A DNA stretch of 31,404 nt, from positions 23,565 to 54,968 of the forward strand of contig DISD01000089.1 of assembly GCA_002435715.1 (NCBI GenBank). Reading direction: 5' to 3'. How positions within the stretch are numbered: position 1 is the first letter of the stretch; the number at the start of each line of letters is the position of its first letter. Below the pieces are notes generated by a model. The model had not been told where the DNA came from and ran no database searches. It was given only the letters and a program-made list of their open reading frames with translations. A program made the translations under genes and the position numbers. Source of the DNA: Rhodospirillaceae bacterium UBA6219 (GTDB taxonomy: Bacteria > Pseudomonadota > Alphaproteobacteria > Rhodospirillales > Magnetospirillaceae). Below, piece by piece: positions 14,310 to 21,697 of the stretch.

Positions 14310-16496
14310 TCAGGAGAGTTGTTGGCCGCCAGCCTGCCCAAGGGCTTGCCCCGAGTCAACCACATGGTGCTCGGCAGGGCCCGGCAAGGTGAAGAAGAAG
14401 GTGGTTCCCTTGCCTTCGCCTTCCGATTCCAGCCAAATCCGTCCCCCGTGACGTTCGACGATCTTGCGGCAGACCGCCAGACCGATCCCGGTCCCTTCAT
14501 AGGCCTGGGCGGTGTGCAGGCGCTGGAAAATCATGAAAACCCGGTCGGCTTGGTCGGGGTCGATGCCGATGCCGTTATCGGCGACCGAGAACACCCCTTG
14601 GTCGTCGCAAGCGATGTTGATCACTGGGGCGCGGTCGGGGGCGCGGTATTTCAAGGCGTTGCCGATCAAGTTCTGCAACAGGTGTTCCAACTGCGAGCGG
14701 TCGCCACGCACCTGCGGCATCGCGGTACAATGGATTTGCGCCCCCGATTCGGTGATGGGAACCTGCAGCAGCGCCAAGGCGGTGGCGGTGATCTGGTTCA
14801 TGTCCACGGCGTCATTGTGAAGCGGGCGATGGCTGACGCGGGAATAATCCAGCAAATCGTTGACCAGGGACTGCATGCGCTTGGCACCGTCGGTCAGATA
14901 GTTCAGATAGTCGCGGATCTCGCCTTCCGCCTTGTCGCCCAGACGACGCTCCAACAGCGTGGCGAAGCTGGAAATCTGGCGCAGCGGTTGTTTCAGGTCA
15001 TGGCTGGCCACATAGGCGAATTGCTCCAAATCCTGGTTCGACCGCTTCAATTCGCTCAACAGCGCTTCGTGGCGCTCTTCGGCTTGCTTGCGCTGGCTGA
15101 TGTCCAGCTTGATGTCCAGATAATTGGTGATGCGCCCTTCCAGGTTGCGGATGGGTTGGATGGACGCCTGCTCCCAATAAAGGCTGCCATCCTTGCGGCG
15201 GTTGACGAACTCGCCGCGCCATTGCTCGCCCTGATCCAAGGTGGCGGTCAAATCCTGGTAATGGCCTTCCGGGGTCAGACCGGATTTCAGCAACGAAGGC
15301 CGTTGGCCGATCACCTCGGACCAGGAATAACCGGTGGTATCGAGGAATTTCGGGTTCACGTATTGGATGTTGCGATCCAGGTCGGTGATCACCACCGAAA
15401 CCGGGCTTTGCTCCACCGCCCGGGTCAGCATGTGCATGCGATGGGCGTTTTCCATGGCCGCCGTGATGTCCGAGCCGGTGCCGCGATAGCCCAAAAAGGC
15501 GCCGGCGGCGTCGAAACGTGGCACGCCGCTTTCCTTGATCCAGCACGGATGGCCGTCATCGGCCTCGATCCAGTACTTGAAATCGCGAAAGGGGCGATGG
15601 GCGGACAAATCTTCCAGATGGCCCTGCCACGTCTCGGCGTCCACTTCCATCTTGGTCGAGCCCAGATCCCAGCGCCGCTTGCCCAACAGGGTCTGCGGCG
15701 AACGCCCGGTGATGGTTTCGAAGGATTCGGACAAGAAGATGTAGCGTTCGTCCTGGTCGGTTTCCCAGAACCAGTCGGAATTGACCTCGGAATATTCGCG
15801 GAAACGCGCTTCACGCTCTCTGAGATCGTCGTAAAGGCTTTGCAATCGGCCGGCCATGACATTGAAGCTGGACGCCGTTTCCGCCAATTCGTCGGTGCCT
15901 GAAACCGGCACCCGATGCCCCAACTCGCCCGAGGCCAGACGCTGGCTGGCATCACGCAACGACGCCAGTTGGCGGGTCAAGTAATGGCCCAGGATCAACG
16001 AAAACAGCGCGACCAGCCCCATTTCCAGGGCCGAGATGCCGAAAGCCCAGCCGCGCAGCTTGGACATGGCGGCCTCGACACTGTCCACCGTCAGACCGAA
16101 TTGCACCCGTCCATAAGGCAGACCGGAAACCATGATGTCGGCTTCACTGTCCAACACCCCGTCCTGAACCTGATCGAGGCTGGAATCGGCGACGAAGGGA
16201 CCGGAGAACTCGCCCAACTGGCTGAGGACCCGGCCGTCCTTTTCCAGGAAACGCACATAGCGCAGGTTCCCCGATTCGGTCGCTTCCCGACCAATGGAAT
16301 CCAAGGTGCCGAAATCCCACGCCAACAGGGCGTCACGCGACGCCGCCGCCAGCAATTTGCCGGTGGTCATCGCCCGGCTCAGCAATTGCTGTTCGGTGGT
16401 GCGTTGCATGATGCCCAGCGTGCTGAGCACCAAAATGGTCAGCAACACCGCTTCGATCAGGGCGACCCCGACCACGGTCTTGGTGCGGAACTTCAT
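14310..16496 (-). CDS. Membrane sensor histidine kinase with HAMP and two PAS domains
   Basis: A 728-residue kinase. Transmembrane helices lie at about 8-30 and 151-173, enclosing a 120-residue periplasmic region. HAMP is at about 172-225, PAS1 about 230-350, PAS2 with PAC about 357-470, and HisKA with phospho-acceptor His499 (YVASHDLKQPLRQ). The HATPase domain has N-box LLQNLIGNALKYR, G1 VADNGIGIDPD and G2 GTGIGLAVCRKIV. The kinase core is of the phytochrome-like class; no receiver domain is attached and no response regulator is adjacent. The start ATG 16496 overlaps the stop of the PhnD-like gene (ATGA), so a binding protein and kinase are made together, as in binding-protein-dependent sensing. 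ihfB follows 14 bp downstream. Confidence 0.93.
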   Translation of the reverse strand: MKFRTKTVVGVALIEAVLLTILVLSTLGIMQRTTEQQLLSRAMTTGKLLAAASRDALLAWDFGTLDSIGREATESGNLRYVRFLEKDGRVLSQLGEFSGPFVADSSLDQVQDGVLDSEADIMVSGLPYGRVQFGLTVDSVEAAMSKLRGWAFGISALEMGLVALFSLILGHYLTRQLASLRDASQRLASGELGHRVPVSGTDELAETASSFNVMAGRLQSLYDDLREREARFREYSEVNSDWFWETDQDERYIFLSESFETITGRSPQTLLGKRRWDLGSTKMEVDAETWQGHLEDLSAHRPFRDFKYWIEADDGHPCWIKESGVPRFDAAGAFLGYRGTGSDITAAMENAHRMHMLTRAVEQSPVSVVITDLDRNIQYVNPKFLDTTGYSWSEVIGQRPSLLKSGLTPEGHYQDLTATLDQGEQWRGEFVNRRKDGSLYWEQASIQPIRNLEGRITNYLDIKLDISQRKQAEERHEALLSELKRSNQDLEQFAYVASHDLKQPLRQISSFATLLERRLGDKAEGEIRDYLNYLTDGAKRMQSLVNDLLDYSRVSHRPLHNDAVDMNQITATALALLQVPITESGAQIHCTAMPQVRGDRSQLEHLLQNLIGNALKYRAPDRAPVINIACDDQGVFSVADNGIGIDPDQADRVFMIFQRLHTAQAYEGTGIGLAVCRKIVERHGGRIWLESEGEGKGTTFFFTLPGPAEHHVVDSGQALGQAGGQQLS

Positions 16497-17320
16497 CGGG
16501 CCGCCCCCCGCAGGACCGCCTGCACCGCGTCCACCGACCACGGGCGCACCGCGTCGTAAGTGTGCGAATCGGCCAGGGCGACGCCTTGCAACGACGCCCG
16601 CCGCAACGCCGCCCGGCCCACCGCATCATCGTCCAGGGAAAACAACACCGCTTGCAGATGGGTGATCTTGGAGCGCCCCATGCGCGGCAACACGAAAACC
16701 GGATAGGCGGGAAACGCTTCGGTGGTCAGCACCGTGCGCAGATTGGCGCGAATGTCGGCGGGCTGGCGTTCCAGGGTCCGCAGCACGCCCCCACCCGCGG
16801 CCACCGCCCCGTCCACAACGGCGCGATACACCGATTCGTCACTCGACAGATCGCGGGACTCGACGGTGATGCCGCGCTGCTTCAGCGCCGCCTGGGTCAA
16901 CAGCGTCCCGCCAAAGGCGCTGGCGGCGGGAAAGGCCACCAGCTTGCCGCTCAATTGTCCCACATGGGTGAGGGGCGAATCGGCCCGCACCACCAGGACG
17001 CCTTGTTCGTCCTGGCGCTGCCGGGCCACGGCTTGAGCCCCCAAGGCCTTGGTGGCGGCCAGATACAGAACCGGCGAGCCGTAAACCACGTCGAATTCGC
17101 CGGCCAGGGTGCGACGTTCGAATTGTTGGGTGTCCGGGGCGGTGCGGAAGGTCACCGACATGCCCAAGCGACGCCCCACTTCGTCCAAAAGCGGCACCCA
17201 GCTTTCCGCCAATTGCGCCGCCGATTGCTGCGGCGTGACCCCGAAGATCAGCGAATCCGCCGCCCGAACCGGCGCAGAGCACAGCAACAACCCCAAAACA
17301 CAGCCAATCCCCTTGCGCAT
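16493..17320 (-). CDS. PhnD-like periplasmic binding protein, partner of the histidine kinase
   Basis: A 275-residue protein with a signal peptide (MRKGIGCVLGLLLCSAPVRA). The mature part opens with SLIFGVTPQQSAAQLAESWV and has FDVVYGSPVLYL, LSGKLVAFPAASAFGG and VDGAVAAGGGVLRTLERQP. This is the pattern of phosphate/phosphonate (PhnD) family binding proteins, with the VAFPxxxxFGG and GGG loops that hold the oxyanion. No permease genes accompany it. It overlaps the kinase start by four bases, so a sensing role is likely (inference). The start is ATG 17320 or TTG 17326. A 6-bp hairpin (17346-17365) lies in the 58-bp gap to dmeF. Confidence 0.85.
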   Translation of the reverse strand: MRKGIGCVLGLLLCSAPVRAADSLIFGVTPQQSAAQLAESWVPLLDEVGRRLGMSVTFRTAPDTQQFERRTLAGEFDVVYGSPVLYLAATKALGAQAVARQRQDEQGVLVVRADSPLTHVGQLSGKLVAFPAASAFGGTLLTQAALKQRGITVESRDLSSDESVYRAVVDGAVAAGGGVLRTLERQPADIRANLRTVLTTEAFPAYPVFVLPRMGRSKITHLQAVLFSLDDDAVGRAALRRASLQGVALADSHTYDAVRPWSVDAVQAVLRGAAR

Positions 17321-17378
17321 ACGCAAAGAGCCCTTCCCGTTGACGGCCCGATAAGTAAGTCGGGCAATCTACCTAATT

Positions 17379-18320
17379 TCAACCGGAAGAGTCTAATACC
17401 AAACGGTGCGTCTCGACAGTCAGATGCGAAATATCAGGCAAATGCGCGAAGGCGCGCTTATAGACATCAACGCCTTTTGGTTGTGTCGAGGCGATGGCGA
17501 CAATGACGGCATGGTGCCCGGGCCCCACCTGCCACACATGCAGGTCGACGATCTGGTCCCCCAAATCACGGACCACCCCCCTGATTTCATCGGGCAAGTC
17601 TTCGCCCTTGGGCAACAACCCCACCAAAACGCCGCCGCTGTCACGCAACAACCCCCAGGCCCAACGGGCGATGACCAAGGCGCCGACCAGACCGATCAAC
17701 GGGTCCAGCCACGGCCAGTTCAGGCCACGGCCCAAATACAGGGCGCCGATGGCCATGACCGAGGTCAGGGCGTCGGCCATGACATGGACATAGGCGGCCC
17801 GTAAATTGTTGTCGTGATGGCCATGGCCGTGGTCGTGGTCGTGATGATCATGGTGAGGGTGGTCGTGGTGATGGTCGTCCTTCAACAGCCAGGCGGAAGC
17901 CAGGTTGACCGCCAGCCCCACCACCGCCACCACCATGGCCTGGTCGTATTGGATAGCCACCGGGGCGACCATGCGCCCGACGCTTTCCCAACCGATCTGC
18001 AGGGATACCAGGGCCAGAACCACGGCGCTGGCGAACGCGGCCAAATCGCCCAGCCGGCCGGTCCCGAAAGAAAAGCGCGGATCGTTGGCATGGCGTCGCG
18101 CCAGCCGATAGGCGCAGGCGGCGATCAGCAACGCCGCCGCATGGGTGGCCATGTGCCAGCCATCGGCGACCAAGGCCATCGAGCCGTACCAGGTGCCGGC
18201 AACGATTTCCGCCACCATGGTCACCGCCGTCAAGACCACCACCAGCCAGGTCCGGCGTTCATTGCGGTCCTGACCTTGTCCCAAATAGACATGAGAGTGT
18301 GTCAGCGACGAAACCTCCAA
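17379..18320 (-). CDS. dmeF: DmeF-type cation diffusion facilitator (Co/Ni efflux)
   Basis: A 313-residue CDF exporter with six membrane helices. It has DRNERRTWLVVVLTAVTM at the N-terminus, then VADGWHMATHAAALL (metal-site helix II, HxxxD type), a cytoplasmic His-rich loop (DDHHHDHPHHDHHDHDHGH), HVMADALTSVMA (helix V, HxxxD) and a C-terminal domain (IVDLHVWQVGPGHHAV). The family pumps Co2+/Ni2+ out in exchange for protons. AAGGAGG stands five bases before a TTG at 18320, which I take as start; the GTG at 18326 lies inside that ribosome-binding site. The site overlaps the end of the repressor gene (gap 10 bp), so the two genes are co-transcribed. Confidence 0.93.
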   Translation of the reverse strand: MEVSSLTHSHVYLGQGQDRNERRTWLVVVLTAVTMVAEIVAGTWYGSMALVADGWHMATHAAALLIAACAYRLARRHANDPRFSFGTGRLGDLAAFASAVVLALVSLQIGWESVGRMVAPVAIQYDQAMVVAVVGLAVNLASAWLLKDDHHHDHPHHDHHDHDHGHGHHDNNLRAAYVHVMADALTSVMAIGALYLGRGLNWPWLDPLIGLVGALVIARWAWGLLRDSGGVLVGLLPKGEDLPDEIRGVVRDLGDQIVDLHVWQVGPGHHAVIVAIASTQPKGVDVYKRAFAHLPDISHLTVETHRLVLDSSG

Positions 18321-18330
18321 GATCACCTCC

Positions 18331-18603
18331 TTACTTCATGTAAGTGCGTAGGATTTGGATCAATTCGTCGGCGCCTTGGCGCCGGGCATCGTCATCGGCG
18401 GCCTCGACGATATGGTGGCCGACATGACCTTCCACCAATTCCGCCATCAATCCGTTGATCGCCCCGCGGACCGAGGCGACCAATTGCAGCACGTCCATGC
18501 AATCGCCGCCGCCGTCCAGGGCGCGTTCGATGGCTTCGGTCTGGCCCTTGATGCGTCGAACCCGCGCCAACAACCGGGGGCGGTCCTTGAAAACATGGCT
18601 CAT
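18331..18603 (-). CDS. dmeR: RcnR/DmeR-type nickel/cobalt-responsive repressor
   Basis: A 90-residue all-helical protein of the CsoR/RcnR family. It starts MSHVFKDRPRLLARVRRIKG and carries VRGAINGLMAELVEGHVGHH. The metal ligands are those of RcnR, not of copper-type CsoR: His3, Cys35, His60 and His64 are all present, giving the Ni/Co six-coordinate set. Metal-free protein should bind G-tract operators and release on Ni2+/Co2+. The ATG at 18603 follows AGGAGG at six bases. It is the first gene of the dmeR-dmeF operon and sits behind an operator it probably binds itself (18627-18645). Confidence 0.95.
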   Translation of the reverse strand: MSHVFKDRPRLLARVRRIKGQTEAIERALDGGGDCMDVLQLVASVRGAINGLMAELVEGHVGHHIVEAADDDARRQGADELIQILRTYMK

Positions 18604-18624
18604 GTGATCCTCCTGGCTCCGGAT

Positions 18625-18652
18625 AGTATAGGGGGGTACCCTATATTGTCCA
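18625..18652 (-). promoter_or_regulatory. dmeRF promoter with RcnR/DmeR operator in the spacer
   Basis: On the minus strand -35 TGGACA (18652-18647) and -10 TATACT (18630-18625) are 16 nt apart, each matching five of six consensus bases. The spacer and -10 hold an inverted repeat: TATAGGG (18627-18633), 5 nt, CCCTATA (18639-18645), with a six-G tract. This resembles the G/C-tract dyads bound by RcnR and DmeR. Bound repressor would cover the whole promoter. Transcription would start about 15 bases before the dmeR ATG. Confidence 0.8.
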
Positions 18653-18726
18653 GTCCGCACACGATTTTCTGGACAGCGTCGCAACGAGAGGCCAATAGTC
18701 GTCGCCAGCGAAGGGGTGAGGCGCGT

Positions 18727-20178
18727 TTGATCGATTTTCGTCCGGTCATTTTCATCAACGGCATATTGCTGATCGTGCTGGCGGCCGCCATGGGGGTTCC
18801 GGCGGCGGTGGACTGGCTATCCGAGGATCTGGACTGGCGAACCTTCGTCACCGCCGGCTTGGTCACCTTGGTGGCCGGTCTGGGCATGGTGCTGGGCGCC
18901 CGGCCCGAAGGACGGCCGGAATTGTCCACCCGTCAGGCATTTTTGCTGACCACCACGTCGTGGGTGCTGATGGCCGCCTTCGGGGCCTTGCCTTTGGCGT
19001 TCTCGACGCTCAACATCAGCTATACCGACGCCTATTTCGAGGCCATGTCAGGGCTGACCACCACCGGCTCGACCATCCTGTCGGGGCTGGATTCCATGCC
19101 CCACGGCATCTTGCTGTGGCGGGCCATCCTGCATTGGCTGGGCGGTATCGGCATCATCGTCATGGCGGTGGCCATCCTGCCCATCCTGCGCATCGGCGGC
19201 ATGCAGCTGTTCAAGATGGAAAGCTCGGACAAGACCGACAAGGTCAAGCCGCGCACCTCGCAGGTGGCCAGCGGTCTGGTCATGGTCTATGTGGTGTTCA
19301 GCGCACTATGCGCCCTGTGCCTGTGGCTGGCCGGCATGACGCCGTTCGAGGCCATCTGCCACGCCATGGCCACGCTTTCCACCGGCGGCTTTTCCACCTC
19401 GGATTCGTCCATCGGCCATTGGTCCAATCCCTTGATTCAGTGGATCATCATCGTCTTCATGGGCTTGGGTGGCGCCACCTTCGTGCTGTTCATCGCGCCG
19501 TGGCGGCGCGGCAAATGGGCGATCCTCACCGATTCGCAGATCCGCTGGTACGTCAACTTCGTCGTCTTCTTCACCTTCATCCTGACGCTGTGGCAATGGG
19601 CGGTGAACGATTGGTCACCCGGCGACGCGCTGCGCCATTCCGCCTTCAACGTGCTGTCGGTGGTCACCACCACCGGCTTCGCCTCGACCGATTATTCCAG
19701 CTGGGGCGGTCTGCCGCAGGTGATCTTCTTCTATCTGACCTTCATCGGCGGCTGTACCGGATCGACCGCCGGCGGCGTCAAGATCTTCCGCTGGGAAGTG
19801 CTGTTCGCCATGGCCGGGGTGCATTTGAAACGGCTTTTGCACCCCCACGGCATCTTCGTCATCGACTTCAACCGCCAGCGCATTTCCGACGCGGTGGTCG
19901 ATTCGGTGTTGGGCTTCGTGGTGATGTATTTCCTGATCTTCGCCCTGTTCGCCCTGGCGCTGACCATGACCGGGCTGGATTTCGTCACCGCCATCACCGG
20001 ATCGGCCACCGCCATCAGCAATGTCGGCCCCGGACTGGGCGATGTCATCGGTCCCGCCGGCAACTTCCAGCCGCTGCCCGACACCGCCATCTGGTTGCTG
20101 TCCTTTGAAATGATGCTGGGCCGGTTGGAACTGTTCACCGTCCTGGTGCTGTTCTCGCGCTCGTTCTGGAGGGGGTGA
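18727..20178 (+). CDS. trkH: Trk-type potassium uptake subunit TrkH, first copy
   Basis: A 483-residue membrane protein of the TrkH/KtrB family with four repeated M1-P-M2 units. Selectivity loops read TTTGST (P1), STGGFS (P2), TTTGFAS (P3) and SNVGPGLG (P4), all canonical. Other family marks are LHWLGGIGIIVMAVAILP, GGCTGSTAGGVKIFR and the C-terminal end RLELFTVLVLFSRSFWRG. It forms the K+ channel part of Trk, gated by TrkA, which is not in the window. I take TTG 18727 as start (after GTGAGG), giving LIDFRPVIF, which aligns with FDFRPVLH of the next gene; the open frame upstream overlaps dmeR and is not coding. Confidence 0.94.
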   Translation: MIDFRPVIFINGILLIVLAAAMGVPAAVDWLSEDLDWRTFVTAGLVTLVAGLGMVLGARPEGRPELSTRQAFLLTTTSWVLMAAFGALPLAFSTLNISYTDAYFEAMSGLTTTGSTILSGLDSMPHGILLWRAILHWLGGIGIIVMAVAILPILRIGGMQLFKMESSDKTDKVKPRTSQVASGLVMVYVVFSALCALCLWLAGMTPFEAICHAMATLSTGGFSTSDSSIGHWSNPLIQWIIIVFMGLGGATFVLFIAPWRRGKWAILTDSQIRWYVNFVVFFTFILTLWQWAVNDWSPGDALRHSAFNVLSVVTTTGFASTDYSSWGGLPQVIFFYLTFIGGCTGSTAGGVKIFRWEVLFAMAGVHLKRLLHPHGIFVIDFNRQRISDAVVDSVLGFVVMYFLIFALFALALTMTGLDFVTAITGSATAISNVGPGLGDVIGPAGNFQPLPDTAIWLLSFEMMLGRLELFTVLVLFSRSFWRG

Positions 20179-20180
20179 GG

Positions 20181-21632
20181 ATGTTCGATTTCCGCCCCGT
20201 CCTGCACATCATCGGCGTCATCTTGTGCCTGCTGGCGGCGGCCATGCTGGTCCCCGCCGCCGTGGATGCCCTGCAGGCCAACGGCCAATGGCCGGCCTTC
20301 ATCGCCTCTGGCGGCATTACCCTGGTGGCGGGGTTGGGCCTGGTTCTGGGAACCCGTTGCGACGCCCCCAAAGCCTTGTCCATCCGCCAAGCCTATTTGG
20401 CGGCGGGCATGGGGTGGCTGGTCCCCAGCCTGTTCGCGGCGCTGCCGTTTTTCTTTGGCTCGACGGCGTTGTCGGGCATCGACGCCTTTTTCGAGGCGAC
20501 CTCGGGACTGACCACCACCGGATCGACGGTCATCACCAACCTGGACCACATGCCCGCCGGCCTGTTGCTGTGGCGCGGCCTGCTGCAATGGCTGGGCGGC
20601 ATCGGCATCGTCGTCATGGCCATCGCCGTGCTGCCGGTGCTGAACGTGGGCGGCATGCAGATGTTCCGGGTGGAAGTGCTGTCGGCCCGCGACCGCGCCG
20701 CCCCGCGTGCCGCCCGGATCGCCTCGACCCTGATCGCCACCTATGTGGGGCTGACGGCATTGATGGCGCTGACCCTGTGGCTGGCCGGCATGAACCGTCT
20801 GGATGCCGTGGTCCACGCCATGAGCACCATCGCCACCGGCGGCTTTTCCAACCACGACGCTTCCATGGCGTTTTTCGACAGCGCCACCATGGATTTCATC
20901 GTGTTTTGCGGCATGGTTTTGGGCGGCATGCCGTTCATGGCCTTCTTCACCCTGGCCCAGGGCGACTGGCGCCGAGTGACCCATGACCAGCAATTGCGCT
21001 GGTACCTGGGGCTGATGCTGCTGTCCGGGCTGGCCATCACCTTGTGGCTGATCGACGTGCATCATTACGGCATATGGACGGCGCTGCGCCACGGCATGTT
21101 CACCGTCGCCTCGGTGATGACCGGCACCGGGCTGACCACCGTCGATTATGACGGCTGGGCCGGCATGCCGCTGGCCATCTTGTTCCTGCTGACCTTCGTC
21201 GGCGGCTGCGCCGGCTCCACCGCGTCGGGCATCAAGGTGTTCCGCTTCCAGCTGTTGTTCGCCAACGCCGTGGTGCAGATCCGCCAATTGCTGCGCCCGC
21301 ATGCGGTCATGGTGCCCAGCTTCAACACCAAACCCATCCCCAAGGATGTGCTGACCTCGGTGATGGGCTTCATTTTCGTCTATGCCCTGTCCTTCGCCGT
21401 GCTGTCGATGATGCTGGCTTTGTTGGGCCTGGACTTCGTCACCGCCCTGTCGGCCGCCGCCTCGGCCCTGTCCAATGTTGGCCCCGGCCTGGGCGAGCTC
21501 ATCGGTCCCGGTGGCTCTTTCGCCGAACTGCCCGATCTGGCCAAGCTTTTCCTGGCCGCCGGCATGTTGTTCGGGCGCTTGGAAATGGTCATCTTGCTGG
21601 TCATCTGCGTCCCCAGCTTCTGGAAGGATTAG
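20181..21632 (+). CDS. trkH: Trk-type potassium uptake subunit TrkH, second tandem copy
   Basis: A 483-residue paralogue of the gene just upstream, the same length and similar from start (MFDFRPVLH) to end (PSFWKD). P-loops are TTTGST (P1), ATGGFS (P2), MTGTGLTT (P3, not the usual TTTGFA) and SNVGPGLG (P4). Other marks are LQWLGGIGIVVMAIAVLP and GGCAGSTASGIKVFR. The ATG at 20181 has GGAGG eight bases upstream; a GTG at 20175 overlaps the stop of copy one but is too close to that site. The two genes are co-transcribed. The changed third filter loop may alter ion selectivity or affinity (inference). Confidence 0.94.
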   Translation: MFDFRPVLHIIGVILCLLAAAMLVPAAVDALQANGQWPAFIASGGITLVAGLGLVLGTRCDAPKALSIRQAYLAAGMGWLVPSLFAALPFFFGSTALSGIDAFFEATSGLTTTGSTVITNLDHMPAGLLLWRGLLQWLGGIGIVVMAIAVLPVLNVGGMQMFRVEVLSARDRAAPRAARIASTLIATYVGLTALMALTLWLAGMNRLDAVVHAMSTIATGGFSNHDASMAFFDSATMDFIVFCGMVLGGMPFMAFFTLAQGDWRRVTHDQQLRWYLGLMLLSGLAITLWLIDVHHYGIWTALRHGMFTVASVMTGTGLTTVDYDGWAGMPLAILFLLTFVGGCAGSTASGIKVFRFQLLFANAVVQIRQLLRPHAVMVPSFNTKPIPKDVLTSVMGFIFVYALSFAVLSMMLALLGLDFVTALSAAASALSNVGPGLGELIGPGGSFAELPDLAKLFLAAGMLFGRLEMVILLVICVPSFWKD

Positions 21633-21650
21633 AGCAGCCCGGCACCGGCC
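21632..21650. repeat. Variant copy of the GCCCGGCACGGGC element after trkH
   Basis: GAGCAGCCCGGCACCGGCC begins at the last base of the second trkH stop codon. The same 19-mer with one base changed (GAGCAGCCCGGCACGGGCC) occurs at 29608-29626. The variant retains part of the palindrome. Confidence 0.4.
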
Positions 21651-21697
21651 CTACGGACAAACCACAAGCGCTGGCGTTTGCATGCGAATGACTGAGA

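Noticed and set aside
17346..17365. Hairpin GCCCGA/TCGGGC between dmeF and the PhnD-like gene as a terminator
   Set aside because: Only 6 bp with an 8-nt loop and no T run on the minus strand; too weak to list as a feature.
19731..21302. 523-residue minus-strand open frame opposite the trkH genes
   Set aside because: Low-complexity antisense of conserved TrkH coding sequence, with no recognisable domain.
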